64,000 nucleotides of DNA from Turnera subulata (Eukaryota; Streptophyta; Magnoliopsida; Malpighiales; Passifloraceae). Position numbers and translations under genes: made by a program. Below the pieces are notes generated by a model, which was not told the DNA's origin, did not search any database, and was given only the letters and a program-made list of their open reading frames with translations. Below, piece after piece: positions 12,180 to 24,400 of the stretch. Every line of letters begins with the position of its first letter. The stretch's first letter is position 1. Where the stretch lies: contig JAKUCV010001536.1 in NCBI GenBank assembly GCA_028386065.3, positions 112,217 to 176,216 on the forward strand, written 5' to 3'.

Positions 12180-15100
12180 TAATTGATTAATGCAATAAAC
12201 TTTTTTAACTTAACTCCTTTAGTGTTTGGTCAAGAACTGGAAAAAGAATGAACGAATGTGTGTAACAAATGGTGTTATGTTTTTTTTTTGGGGGGCAAAA
12301 TTTGGGAGGGTGATTAGGTGGTTAGATTAGAGCCAGTTGGGGGACAAGTCGCTGGAGACGAGGAGATGGGAATGGAGGCTGAAGGCGATGGAGGAAGAGT
12401 GAGGAACGCTAGGTCTTTGAGACATATGCTAGCAAGTGTTCTTCTGCCTGTGTTTTCTTCCTACTTTTTTTGGTTTGTTTTGAGAGGGATGGTTTTAGGG
12501 GAGGAGGGTTTGGGGAGTATATATAGTGGGAATGAGGAAGCTGTGGTGGAAGAAGGCGTGGATTAATTTCTAGGGTTGGTAGGGTATGTTCAAACAATCC
12601 GGTGCGTTGTGGGATTAGTGTGGAAACTAAGAGAGACGGAGAAACGCGGTTGATGCGGGGTCCATGATTTTGGGGTTGATTTAGGAGTTAGAATACAAGT
12701 TAAAATTGTACGATTGGCTTTGGGCTTGGCTGGCCTGGCCCCAGCTTCCCTTTGATTTTTTTATTTTCTTTTTGAGAGTCCCTTTGAATTTTATATGGTA
12801 GGTATTTGGTATTCCTTATTCGAAGCTAGGTAGGTTTGGCTGGTACCGGTGATATCCGGCTCAAACTAGAATTGGCCGCCCAACCCTTTTTGGTCTTTTC
12901 CCTGCATTTTGGCCCTTTTAGCCGTTTCTTCCCACTTTCCAGGAGCCAAAACAATTTTTGGTTTTTGATTGATACTAATATTTACGGCTTAGCTTAAGCT
13001 GGGTCAATTTTGTTTTTCCTTTAATTATGAAATTTCCTTGAAGTTGAATCATTTGCGCGTTTTGGGCTGGGTTCCAACTTCCTAACCCTAATAAAGAGGG
13101 GAACAACGCGGTCTCCATTTGGGCTGTGACACTCGCTCCCATCAATTCCAATAATTATTAATTAATACGCTGCTTCTCTTTCTATTACCCTTTTTTAGGC
13201 TTTTTTTTTTTTTGTGGAGATTACCCTTTTTAAGTTTCACTTTAACATTACCCAAAACAAAATTATATGGGACAGCTGTTTCTCTTCCATGTTTAAGTTT
13301 CTCTCACAGGTTACTGGGTTACTAGTAACAAAAGAAAGAACAGCCGAGTGAAAAGTGCAGTTTCCCATTTATGGTGGTGACTTACTTACTTCAGTTGCAT
13401 ACCGGGGGTTTTAAGAAAATGCGTAATTCATAGATTTACTACTTTACTAGCGTCCCAAAGCATAAAATTATGCCTAGCACCAATTAAGGGATGGGTTCCT
13501 GTCTTCCTGAAATGTTGCATGGTTATAATTATTTTTATTATTCATATCCACGTCTAAATTCATTCTATATTCGGCTACCCTCTCGACCAAATGAAATCCT
13601 AGCTATCACTTCAGATTAGCCGTCTCCTCTCAACTCTGAAGTCAGTTAAGCTCTTCTAGTCAAGTCAAACACTAGCTTGTTAGCGATAGTAATCTTAAGA
13701 TTTTAATTTTACAACTTATTCAACTCTAAGATTTCACCAACATGCTTGACAATCTCAAAAAAAAAAAAAAACAAAAAGAGTAGAGTAGACTACCTTTGCA
13801 ATCATGAATTTTTGAAGAAAAATTATTAATTGGAGCATCTTCGGTGGACACCCTAGGTTCAGGGCATCAGTCTAAAAGCATTGAACTTGGATAGTGGAGC
13901 ACCGTGCTTCGTCGGTTGTCTACGTATGTATATCAATTATGCGAATAATATTATAGTTAATTTCACGCAATCAATTATTCGATTATTCGAGCATATCTTA
14001 TATACATTCATCACATGTTGCCTCACGCAGATAATTTATCAGTGCTTTTTAAACCCGCAATAATAGAAAAAGGAATTTAAACTAAAAATCCAGATTATCG
14101 CGACAAAAAAAAAATCCTCCATCTCCAGTCCACTTTGGTGCAACAACAATTTCGCAACTCCTCTGTATATCGATTCCAAAAACATAATTGTAATACCATA
14201 TTTAGCTTCTCTAACGATTTCAAAGTAAAACACATCTTAATTTCATTCTCAAAAAAAAAAAAAAAAACACATGGGCATAATGTTCCATTGTGCGCCCTAC
14301 CGGATATAGACAATTAGGAATGTGTCCTCAATTAATATATGCCCACATATAAAGTTAATTAGCAAAAAGAATCATTAACGTTTATATATAGGAAAAAAAT
14401 CCTAGGTCCGGAGAAGCATCGCATCAAGTAATAGAGGATTGAAGTTTTCAAAGCTTTTATTATATGGGGGAGAAAATTGGTAGGGGAGGTTGATGTGAGG
14501 AAAGTCGCCCAACTATTTTGGTTATTATTATTACAGAGTAAAGGCTCTTGAAAGTGTAACTCTGGGAGTTGCTCCCGTTAGTCATTCTGACTGAGACCAA
14601 GTTTTCATTGACTAATGCGGCCTTGACTAATTCTGTGAGGAAAACAAAAATCCATTCTTTCCATATTGTCAAACACCCGTAACCTCAAGCTTTAAAAGAT
14701 GGCACCATTTTTAGTAATACATGCCCTGCAGGCTACGAGATCAGAATTAATTTACGAATATTATTGTTTCTATTTCCCTTTCTTAGTGCAGGCTAAGATA
14801 TAGGCTCATTTTGTGAAACGTAATCTATAATGCATATTCGTGTACAACTTTTCATAATTCTATTTTGGTATTTAGCATTTTCAGGTCTTTATGCTCGTTA
14901 TTTACACGTTATTTTTAAGATCTTTACGCTCACCTTTTTATTAGGTTTTATTAGCAAACAATTCCTTTTTCTCTTCGTTTTTTATATAAGGTTATAAGTG
15001 TGTCGAACCGTTCAAATGGCTGGAGGCTCAATTTGATAATAGCTCTTTCTTATCTGGGTTTGTTACCTTAACTGGTCGAGTTTGAGTTTGTTTTTAAAAA

Positions 15101-15691
15101 AATTGAAACTTAATAAGTGGAGTCAAAACTTGGTGAAACTCAGACTCATTTAGATCCTGAGCTTGATTTATTTGAGCTCAATAAGAAGCCCGTCAAAAGC
15201 AAGCATACAGTCTCATCCCAACTAAAGGCCACATCTTAATTTAGACACTAAGTAGACAATTGTTATTTTGTGGTTCGAAATTCTTGGTTTTTTCTCCCCA
15301 AATTGCTGCTGCCTGCTGATAGTTTTAATTTAGACAGTCGATCCTATCTATTTCTGGCCCAACTTCGGTCCTATTGTCTCCATTTGCCCCATTAGCAATC
15401 CAACTTGCTTTGTGGCTCCAATAATAGTTCCTAGATCAAAGAAAAAAACACCTTAGATCAAAAGTTCTGATCCCAATAGGTCCAAATACGTAGTTAGTAT
15501 TGAGGGAAGAACAGCCAGTTCCTAACATCAAGACAATGAATATGTGCATCTCCATCAATTTTTGCTGTCCATAACCCTTTATAATCTTTAGCGATAGAAC
15601 CAATCTATTGGCCACTGCAAAATTAAAATATGATTAAATTACAGCATATTTGAGTTTTTGTTTAAACTGAGCTCTATGTATGAACCTAAAA
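12180..15691. other. Intergenic region upstream of the DIC-like gene
   Basis: This stretch holds the 5' UTR and promoter of the DIC-like gene (to about 12.6 kb), then AT-rich DNA with A/T homopolymers (13201, 13756, 14251). I see no coding segment, tRNA or clear transposon between 12.6 and 15.69 kb. Confidence 0.6.
12518..12525 (-). promoter_or_regulatory. TATA box of the DIC-like gene
   Basis: TATATATA lies in a C/A-flanked context on the minus strand, 339 bp upstream of the DIC start codon. It is the only clear TATA element in the upstream region and implies a 5' UTR of about 300 nt. Position only; not tested. Confidence 0.5.
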
Positions 15692-15763
15692 TGCGTTTGC
15701 CGGGAGTCGAACCCGGGTCTATTGCTTGGAAGGCAATTATCCTAACCGTTGGACTACAAACGC
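15692..15763 (-). tRNA. tRNA-Gly (anticodon UCC)
   Basis: The minus strand reads as a 72-nt tRNA. The acceptor stem GCGTTTG pairs perfectly with CAAACGC, with discriminator A at 15692. The D arm contains AGTCCAACGGTTAGGAT. The anticodon loop is CTTCCAA, giving UCC, which decodes GGA as glycine. The T arm is CCGGG-TTCGACT-CCCGG. There is no intron, and CCA is not encoded, as usual for nuclear genes. On the coding strand a T-run lies a few bases beyond the 3' end, fitting Pol III termination. Confidence 0.95.
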
Positions 15764-16988
15764 TGTTAATTAGTGTCGAAATTACTTTAAAACACTATTA
15801 CCATTAATGATCTTAAATATATATACTTATGGGAACAAGAAATGCTTTTAATTTTTACTCAAACATAATTTGCTTGTTCTTTACAATTACAGCTGAAAGG
15901 GGCCGTATTAGTTTCTTGTTTCAGGTTGCAATGTGCCAGTGGTAATGTTAACAACTTAACAAATCTGGTTAAGATTGATCCGTAAAAGTTAAACCTAATG
16001 GTTGAAAACTTAGGGAGAGGAAAACTTCGTTTGAAACTTACAACCCACCATTTTACTTACGATATTAGAGTGAACTGAAGTCTAAAATGATCATTCTTTA
16101 GACTTCATCACTCATGTTTAATTTCAGTTTATATATAATTGTCATAGATAAAGTAATATATATCTTTCAAATCAATCTGGTTAGCATGCATTGATCAATG
16201 AAAATTAAATCAGATATATAGACACTTGAAGCGGGTCATTGGACGCATAAAATGATTTTTTCCACTTCACTCATGTTTAAGCTTATTATTGCGTATGAGG
16301 AGGAAAAACAAAAGAAGCTTATTGTTGCGCTAAGCTTTGACTTACAACTTGCCTATAATAGATTTTTTTTTTTTTTTTGAGTGGGTCATTGTACACTTAT
16401 AGCAATCATTGTAAAATTAGAAATCAATGATGATGAATGATGATTGATGACTGTAGTTGTGTGAAATCTATAATTAACCACTCCTAGCTGTTTCTAAGGA
16501 GAGATTAATTGATCCCCAAAAGGAATAGGAAGAGGGAACAAAAGAGAACCACAGAAGGGTAAACTGAATTATCGGAGCACCAATCATTCTCAGCAACAGA
16601 CACCAAAATTTGGTAGCAATATTCCGTTTTTAGGTACTGGCCTTAACTAGTTCTGATTACCTTAAATTCCTGTCCCAGTCATTAGCTTTCTTGGCACCCC
16701 TCAGCCCTCAAAAAAAATTTCTCTCTGCAAAACAAGAGAAAAAAAAAAAAAAAAAAAAAACCATTCAGCTATACACACTCTACCGCCCTCTATACACACA
16801 TACACATTTAGATCGGTGTGAGGCCACATTGAACTTTATATGTATACAAAGATATATCCATTTTGTGGTTGATGTCGATGTGTCCTGAATAATTGTGTGC
16901 AAAAAAAAAATTTAAGAAAAATAATCTTCATGACATTATTGAAGGTGAAAGAAAGGAAATACCGATCTGAGGGACGAGGTTAAAAGAA
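15764..16988. other. Intergenic region upstream of the DUF7870-type gene
   Basis: AT-rich sequence with a long T-run (16364) and a long A-run (16739). The last few hundred bases must contain the promoter and leader of the gene at 17354, but I see no convincing TATA box. No coding segment is supported. Confidence 0.5.
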
Positions 16989-17099
16989 ATGGAGATGCAG
17001 CGGGTGAGAGAGTTGATATTGTTGGGATTTAGAACACAAAGCACTCGTCTTGCCCTTGTTGGTGGAAATCACACAGCCGCCAGGTTCTGCACCCGCTAG
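16989..17099 (+). CDS. Upstream ORF, 36 codons, candidate conserved-peptide uORF
   Basis: This small frame, ATG to TAG, lies in the probable 5' leader 254 nt before the start of the DUF7870-type protein. Its peptide begins MEMQRVRELILLGF and ends AALV-like residues then NHTAARFCTR. It is an ordinary mixed-composition peptide, unlike the low-complexity frames nearby. From memory, the Arabidopsis genes of this family (At3g53400, At5g03190) are annotated with conserved peptide uORFs (CPuORF46/47). That makes a peptide-dependent translational control element plausible. I cannot compare the peptide sequences here. A second in-frame ATG lies two codons in. Confidence 0.65.
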   Translation: MEMQRVRELILLGFRTQSTRLALVGGNHTAARFCTR

Positions 17100-17353
17100 G
17101 CTGTTAATTCCTGTTTGTTTGTTTGTTCTCTCTCTCTTTTTAAATTTCTTTTTTCTCTCTTTCCTTCTCCAATTTGATCAGATTTATCAATTTTTTTACT
17201 ATAATAGCTAGAACCCCCCCTTTTTCCAGAACCTTTTTGTTCTTTCTATTTTTCCTGAGCACTACTTTTTGGCCTAGTAGCATAGGTTTGTATCACAAGC
17301 CTTCTACTCTACAGTTTTGGTACGTACCTTCCTGTTGATTAATTTCTGAAACA

Positions 17354-18655
17354 ATGGCTGTCAAATTTGTGCGATCCAACCTCCAGAACAAGGGCAAGGC
17401 ACTGCCCTTGCATGCCTCTGATGTTAATATGAGAAGCAATACCTACCTGATAATCAGGCTCCCTCATCCTAGGGTTATGAGGCTTCTTGCACGATCTGTC
17501 GTTTTGGCATTGTTCTTTGCCTCACTACCCATAATAAGAACATTTCTTGCTTCTTCTCCTTCTCCCTTGTCCATTCCGGTAGCTTCTCCTGTGCCAAAAC
17601 CTGCTGCAGGTTCTTCCGGTGTATTCGACGTCAAGCTCTTGTCATTCCTGTTACATGATTTAACACGGGAAGGCCTGTATGAGACAGGGAACAAAGCTGT
17701 TTTCCTGAGCGGTACTGGCGAGGATGTTGCCTTGTATGATTCTGATCATATCCTCAAAGAGAACAATGTGGATCTCATCTCCGCCAGCGATTTTGATCGA
17801 CAGGGCAAAACTCCTGACGAATCCTACGACTTTGCCTTCTCCTCCGGCTTCGATGGTGATGATGATGATGAGGATGATGCTCAGAAATTTATTGATCGGG
17901 CTCTCAAGTTAGGAGGCATTTCGGTTGTGCAACTAAGCCATGGTGCTCCTTACTACAAATTCAACGCGCCATCCAACTACAAGGTTGTCTACGTCAGGAG
18001 ACTGGAATCCACAATCTTGGCCATGAAGAAAACAGGTTATGCAGACAATACCAATTATGTCAACACACAGAGGAAACTCCTGTCAGATCATGACACTGAG
18101 GAGAGGAAAGCAGCCCTGAGCAAGCTGGAAGATGTTCTCCTTGAACCCCCACGAGCAGCTTCAGGAAAATCGAGAACATACTTGAAGAAGACAAGGTATC
18201 TCCCAGACTTGCTGGGTGATTCCCTGGAAAGCTACGAGCGGCGGGTGTTCATCGATGTGGGTTTGCCGGAGAAAGACGGAGGAAGTGGCACAGGATGGTT
18301 CGCGAAGCATTATCCGACCAGGAATCTGGATTTCGATATGTACAAGATCGAGACATTGCCTGAAGGGTCTTCAGGGAAGGAGGTGTCGACGCAGGTAGAA
18401 AAGATTGGTATTTCGGATTGGTTAAGGAAGAATGTAAGAGAGGACGAGTATGTAGTGATGAAGGCAGAAGCCGAGGAGGTAGAAGAGATGATGAAGACCA
18501 AGGCAATAAGGTTGGTGGACGAGCTTTTCATGGAGTGCAAGCCAAGTGGGCATGGAAGGAAAATGAGTGGAAGCAAAAGGGCTTACTGGGAGTGCTTGGC
18601 ATTGTATGGAAGGTTAAGGGATGAGGGTGTTGCAGTCCACCAGTGGTGGGGTTGA
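17354..18655 (+). CDS. DUF7870-type protein with one N-terminal membrane anchor (methyltransferase-like)
   Basis: A single-exon frame of 433 residues with an ordinary plant start context. Residues 42-66 form one hydrophobic segment (RLLARSVVLALFFASLPIIRTF) preceded by basic residues, suggesting a type II Golgi or ER membrane protein. A Ser/Pro linker follows, then a globular region with an acidic run (DGDDDDEDD, about 170), a segment RRVFIDVGL and a GWFAKHYPTRN stretch. The end YWECLALYGRLRDEGVAVHQWWG resembles the C-terminus I know from plant proteins annotated DUF7870 or 'methyltransferase-like'. The biochemical function is unknown to me. The 36-codon uORF at 16989 probably belongs to the same transcript. 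Confidence 0.85.
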   Translation: MAVKFVRSNLQNKGKALPLHASDVNMRSNTYLIIRLPHPRVMRLLARSVVLALFFASLPIIRTFLASSPSPLSIPVASPVPKPAAGSSGVFDVKLLSFLLHDLTREGLYETGNKAVFLSGTGEDVALYDSDHILKENNVDLISASDFDRQGKTPDESYDFAFSSGFDGDDDDEDDAQKFIDRALKLGGISVVQLSHGAPYYKFNAPSNYKVVYVRRLESTILAMKKTGYADNTNYVNTQRKLLSDHDTEERKAALSKLEDVLLEPPRAASGKSRTYLKKTRYLPDLLGDSLESYERRVFIDVGLPEKDGGSGTGWFAKHYPTRNLDFDMYKIETLPEGSSGKEVSTQVEKIGISDWLRKNVREDEYVVMKAEAEEVEEMMKTKAIRLVDELFMECKPSGHGRKMSGSKRAYWECLALYGRLRDEGVAVHQWWG

Positions 18656-20043
18656 TCACAGAGAGAGAAGAAGAGAGAGACTGAGAGCTAGCAAATAGAT
18701 AGTCTCTCTACATCTGTCTCTGTAGTCAGTTTAATTGATTAATTAAATACTGATCAATTTGTTGATTGGTCTTATATTTATGTGTCTGTTGTTACTAGAG
18801 GGGATTAGGTGGGGTGTTCTACTTGTTTTGCAGGGAAATCTGGACTTTTTATCGCCTACTTTTTATTGGTTATTCTGTACTACTGGAAACGAAACACTTC
18901 ACAATGAATTTTGTTAATATGTTGGTTTCCAAATTAAACACGTACGTATTGATTATTATACCTGTTATACTTTGGCATTGGTGTTGTGTTGTGTCATAAG
19001 TGCATATATATAGAATATTCTTTGTTGCCAAAATACATTTCATTTGTGACTATGAATTGAGCAGGGCGCCTGAAATTTTCAGACAAAGTCATACATTCAT
19101 GTTATCTATTATTATCATCAAATATACTTCAAAGCTCAAATTACATGATCATATATATACCTATAAAATTATTGATAGAGTATCTATTAGTGAAACAAGA
19201 ATCTAACTTTCTGTCGAGCGTCTCATCCTACGTACTGTATAAGATCATTGGATTAGTGGGTTTATAGTAATGTACAATTTGTCACTCAATGAGATTTGGA
19301 AAAAAAATGCTGAGAGTGTATAGATTATATAATGGTTAATAGTTCTTTTGTCATTCCCAAATATCCTAAATGCTGGAAACCAACCACAAATAATTTTGGA
19401 ATTTTGAAGATTCGAGAAAGAGCATTATAAGAGGGTGATATTAATTAATTAATTTGGTTGATAGCATGAGACTGAAATTGATTTTTTTGTTGGAGACGTG
19501 ATGCTACTGCGACTTTGTTGGCTATGGCGGCGAACCTTCAACCATGGCAAGCCTTGCTGCTGGGAGGAACATCACAAAAAGCCAAAGCTGAAACTTGTGC
19601 TAGTGCCACTCTTCTGTGACCAAGCCCGAGCTATATGGTTAGCAAGCTCAACAGGCTATATATCGCCCAAATGATTTAATTTGTGGATTTGGAGGACTGG
19701 TGGCAGAGATTTGGTGAATAATATGCTACTGCTAGTGCCTGCCTGAGTTTCACGTTGGCATTGGAAAGATAGCATGTTATGTGTGCAGACCAGGTGTGTC
19801 GCATTGCGAAGGAGGGAAAAGCCTGAGCTGGAAAACAACAACAAAAAAATCCATGTAATAGTAGTAGTAGTAGTACTTGATATGGAATTAAAAACTAATG
19901 GCAAAAATCCTCAAATCTGGTTTATAATGTAATTCAGAGACATTACACAGTTTAGAACAACAGGAATTCTCCTGATTTATTACACAGACTAATGCACAAA
20001 CAAACTTAATTCAACTACCACAAAAAAAAAAAAGGCAAGAGCC
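18656..20043. other. Intergenic region between the DUF7870-type gene and the aspartic protease
   Basis: The two genes are convergent, so both 3' UTRs lie here. A small LINE-like coding relic sits at about 19560-19675. Otherwise AT-rich with a (TAG)n-like run near 19859; no further gene seen. Confidence 0.5.
19560..19675 (+). pseudogene. Relic of a non-LTR retrotransposon (zf-RVT-like end)
   Basis: One frame reads PLFCDQARAIWLASSTGY before a stop. This matches the pattern 'LFFC..ARAIW' found just after the reverse transcriptase in plant LINEs. The upstream sequence is out of frame or decayed. Only a few dozen residues are recognisable, so this is tentative. Confidence 0.35.
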
Positions 20044-21366
20044 TTAGTTACAAAGCTCACGGGCAATTCCTAGGCGAGAATTGGCCACATCAAACAGTAT
20101 CCTAAGATTCTGCTGCTGCAAATTGGCTATGACATTCAACACCGAGTTCACATTATTTGGTGCGGCAGCCATAGCCAGGCATGCCAGCGACCCGGAACTG
20201 CTATGAATCAAGCTGTTCTCGACAGGCAATTTCAGGTCCAGCCCCGTAAAATGCAAGGTTATTACAGGGGCTGATGCTTCACTTGTTGCTGCAAAGCATG
20301 TGTCAAAGGCCCCCAAGCTTGAAAATGGGCCTGTCACTTGTTTCCTGAACTCATCCCTCACTGCATTGTATATGGGCTGCACGAACCGGGTTATTACCGT
20401 GCCCGAGTCTATTATGGTCCCTGCTCCGGTGTTCGGGTCAAAGGCCAGGAGCTCTGGTGCAATGGGCACCGGCACCCGGCCCACGCTGATTCCGGTGAGG
20501 TTAACGTAGTACAGTGAGGGCCGGCGAGGGTTTTTCAAGAGAGGGGTGGTTTTGATGGTTTTAGGTTGGCCCACTGGGCCTAGTTTTAGAGAGCCCGAGA
20601 AGAAGAAGGATTTAAAACTGGGTAAACAGTACGAGAACACACCCGAATAGAGGGATCCGGTTTGGGAGAGTAAAGACAAGGATCCACGGCCCAGGCCCAA
20701 TAACCCTTGGGGTGGGATGGATCCACCGGAGATGGAGTTGATGCATCCGAATGCAAAATTTGGAACCACATCATTGCCCAAGGTTATTGAATCTTGGACT
20801 AGGTTGGCTGACAATGAGGAATCTCCGCCGTAGGATTGGTTGAAAAGGCACGCTGCCGCGGTGCCAGTGGCCGGACAGGATAGCCCATGGGCCTGCGTGC
20901 ACTGGGCCGTGGAACAGTCCAGGGGGCCGTATGTGGTGGAGTTGGTGGGGAAGAATGTGGTGCTGGAGCATCCAGTACAACCGGAGCAAGGCGCCCAAGC
21001 AGCATCATTGCTGGTGTCAAGGACCATAAGCATTACTTGACCCGGGGTACCCAATTTGACCCGGACCAGATAGTTGCCTACCCCAAGGACCTGCTGGCCC
21101 GGTGCAATTGGGACGGGAGTGGCCTTTTTGGCCAATAGGGTGGACAAATATTTGAGCCTGTCAGGGTCTTTTGAGGCCATTTTCAAGACGGTATTGGCCA
21201 AGGAGGAGTCAGGCTGGGGTTGCATGAAAGGGGAGCATTTGCTGTAGATGGGAATGACTGAGAGACCCGAGCCATCTGATTTTGATGCACAAAGGTCTGT
21301 AGCTTTGGTGCTTGAGATTAGGAGAATGAAGAAGAAGAGTGTGGTGATGGTGGTAGGGAAGTCCAT
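20044..21366 (-). CDS. Secreted pepsin-like aspartic protease, AED3-like
   Basis: A 440-residue intronless frame. Residues 1-22 look like a signal peptide (MDFPTTITTLFFFILLISST), followed by a propeptide with IPIYSKCSPF. The A1 peptidase domain starts at about NYLVRVKLGTPGQ. The two catalytic aspartates are D117 in LDTSNDAAW and D320 in IIDSGT. The first triad is DTS rather than DTG, as in the plant AED3/nepenthesin-like group. Many paired cysteines (PCSGCTGC, DCSTAQC) fit the nepenthesin-type insert. The frame could open at 21501, but that ATG is upstream of the TATA box at 21456-21462 and would bury the signal peptide, so I chose 21366. By analogy with AED3 it would act in the apoplast, with a possible role in systemic immunity (inference). 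Confidence 0.9.
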   Translation of the reverse strand: MDFPTTITTLFFFILLISSTKATDLCASKSDGSGLSVIPIYSKCSPFMQPQPDSSLANTVLKMASKDPDRLKYLSTLLAKKATPVPIAPGQQVLGVGNYLVRVKLGTPGQVMLMVLDTSNDAAWAPCSGCTGCSSTTFFPTNSTTYGPLDCSTAQCTQAHGLSCPATGTAAACLFNQSYGGDSSLSANLVQDSITLGNDVVPNFAFGCINSISGGSIPPQGLLGLGRGSLSLLSQTGSLYSGVFSYCLPSFKSFFFSGSLKLGPVGQPKTIKTTPLLKNPRRPSLYYVNLTGISVGRVPVPIAPELLAFDPNTGAGTIIDSGTVITRFVQPIYNAVRDEFRKQVTGPFSSLGAFDTCFAATSEASAPVITLHFTGLDLKLPVENSLIHSSSGSLACLAMAAAPNNVNSVLNVIANLQQQNLRILFDVANSRLGIARELCN

Positions 21367-21455
21367 GGTTTTTGGACTCCAAATTGGAAAGATAAGGTAA
21401 GGTTTTTTTTCTTTTTTTTGTGTGTGTATGGACTTTGCATGGGAAGGGAGAGGCA

Positions 21456-21462
21456 TTATATA
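21456..21462 (-). promoter_or_regulatory. TATA box of the aspartic protease gene
   Basis: TATATAA on the minus strand, 90 bp upstream of the chosen start, with an ACGT core (CCACGT) just upstream. It implies a short leader and excludes the upstream in-frame ATG at 21501. Confidence 0.6.
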
Positions 21463-24400
21463 CGTGGGGTTAGAGATATCAAATTCCTGAAACGCCCTCA
21501 AATTATTGCTGCTAAATCCAATATTAGTGCGTGCAGGATATTTGGATCGCCATCAAGGAGGGGCTCCACTTGGGTCAAGCAAATTGATAATAAGGCTACA
21601 AAATGATGGATCACAATGCGCCAAAAAGGTTCATCTTTAAAGAAGCCAACTTGGGAGTAAACTAAAGGTAAGAGACAAGGCGACATGCTGGTTTTAATGC
21701 AGGAAATGCTAAACGAAAGAAACTAGGTGATCTCGAGTAAGAGCCGACAGCGAAGCTCTAGTTTGCCAAAAGATTAGTGATCTTTATTATGATTATGATC
21801 CAGCTTCCAGAAATATATTAACCCTTGGTTGGCCCAAAAATGCAGGTAAGGTAACAAGATCATCCCCTAGTACATACTCCAAAGAATGAGACGAAAATGC
21901 CCAGAACGCATCGATCTGATGGCTTAGTTATCACGATAATAAACCAGTGCAAAATATTGTTCCTTGCAAGTTACTCCAGATATGTAAGAAATTGTTGTTG
22001 TCTCGTAATTGATTAGTCATATGGACTAAAATTAAAGTGCCATGGAGAGTGGGGGGAAGGGGAACTACTTGCAGCATGCCCTTATTAGGGTCAATAAGTA
22101 TCAAATTTTTTTTTGTCGAAGGTCAATAAGTATCAATGGGGATGTTTTGAAGCAACAAATGGATCAGTTTCTCTGGCAATGCAAGGTGGACCAAAGGAAG
22201 CTCGTGAATCCGTCTCTCTCTATGTACTCTGGAAGGGAATTTCTCTCATAAGAAGAATAATGGTACATTTTACAGTATATACAGCAGTGCTAAAAATTTT
22301 GTTGGCACATGAGCCGATGCACGAGATGCGGTCGGTCACGGGCACTGAAAGACTTTCAGTTTCTAACATAAAAATGGGTCCACAAACCACAATCTAATCT
22401 TGGCCATAATTTTCATATATATGGCATTCTCAATGCACATTATCAGCATCACAATAAAATTAGTTTGCACCTTCAATTTGTTCTGTTTTCTTGACAAAAA
22501 AAAAAGTGTTATTCTAAGCCGATCACCGCGTAATATGTAGCCCATCGATCTAGATGACAATCGTCTTGTGTAGCAAAGAAAAATTGTGCTGTCTTTCCTT
22601 GTTTGTCTCTGCATTTCAAAGCACTGTTCGTATATTATAAATTAATTTGAATCCGTCCATTAGTCAAAGAAATTACGCTATGAGTTATAATAATTAATAA
22701 TTAATCAAAAAAAATCATTTCCAGTCGGGTAGAGATAATATAAACAACGAGCTCCTAACACTTAAGACTGACTGATTTGTTAACTTTTCAATGCCACCTG
22801 TTATCCATTAATTAATCAAGAGAACTGTTGAAATCCATCCCAACTGCATCTCCTAATTGTTAACTCGTTGCTCAAAAAAAAATTGTTAACTCAAATGCTA
22901 AATTTTCCAAGTTTACACGACAAACGTACCCTTCAAAGTAATTTTGGTAAATTACAACTTTAATGCTTATATAGATACAATAAAAACTGAACTGCAGGTC
23001 AGATCTCTACCTCTCGTGTTATATATACATATCTGTTGCCTGTTTCCTTGCAGGAATAGAAACTTTGCCATATCTGATCTTTAGTGAAGTCTAAGTTTCG
23101 GTCTCCAATTTTCAAGGTGGACTAGTGCGTTTCTTTTTAGCTTAATAAAACAGAAAAGAGCCCCACTTGTACAAAGGAAATGTGCCCACAGTGAAATTAA
23201 GTAGACTATATATATCTTCAGAATACGAAGAGGACATGAGCAGAAACAGGGATCGCCAGCAATCAACAAGTAGTCCATGATTAAGGAGAGTCCCCACAAA
23301 TTTCACGAGCTCTCTTCTTGTGTTGGTTTGTGGAGAAAGAGCCACACATAATATTGCCAAACCTATCAATTTTCCACCTATCTGTTCTCCTGCAACTCAA
23401 ACATTATACATTCTCGTGATTCTTTCTTTCTAGATATTAAGCGGATACAGCCACAAAAGGACGTTCTATGTAAAAACAAGGTTGCTCGATCCGGATAATA
23501 CAAATCATATCAAGTCACTTTCTAGCTGACGTGATAGAATTTGGTTGGTTGGAAGCCATTCAAACCGCAATGATGAAGAGGAGAGTACCAAAGAAAAAAC
23601 AACCAAAAAAACAAATGATATGGGGAGGATATGTGTTGCCGTTCCAATTAGTATTGAGATTCAAATCAAATGATTAATGAAGCTTCACCAACAAACAATT
23701 TACCTAAGGTGTGAGCATTTAACACTTTGAGCTATGAAGTCATCAACTAAGCCTAAGGTAAGAATTTGGCACTTCAAGCCTGGTGCCAATGGGAAAATGT
23801 TGAATTTGAAGCTCTCCAAACTTAAAAGAATACATATATATGTACCAAACGAAAATTTTCTTTGGACCTATTTGGGCTCTTCAGGTCGTCCAAAGTATCA
23901 AAAAATAATTTAGAATTTAGAATTTGGTAAGTTTACATATAATCGGAAATGGAAAAGCATTCTAATTCCTTTTTGTGTTTGGTGGGGACGTTTCATATGG
24001 AATGGGATTCTGTTGATACCAAAACACACATCATGAACCGGAATGTGATGGTTCAATTGAAGATGGTATTTCTATTCCCAATTTCATCCCATTTTCTATT
24101 TATACCAAAGAAATTTGATCTGGGTTATATGAGTTTACAAAATGAATTTGATTTACAATTTTTTAGGGCGGGATACTGTATGCGGATTATATGTATAATT
24201 ATCTTACATTCCTGCTAACCAACCACTAAGAAGTTTAAGGGAAAAAAAAAAAAGAGAGAGAGAGAGACTAACTACTAAGAAAGGTACAAAACTTTCATCA
24301 AAAAAAAAAAAAAAGAAAGGTATAAAACTGCGCTTTTCTTTTTGGATAAAGTCCCGCTTATACCTTGTAAACCAACAAAAAAAAAAAGTAATTTTGGCTA

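Noticed and set aside
11499..12182. Plus-strand frame of 227 codons opposite the DIC-like gene
   Set aside because: A shadow of the GC-rich carrier gene on the other strand; composition-driven with no family resemblance.
21367..21501. 45-codon upstream extension of the aspartic protease frame
   Set aside because: It would start upstream of the TATA box and put 45 hydrophilic residues before the signal peptide.
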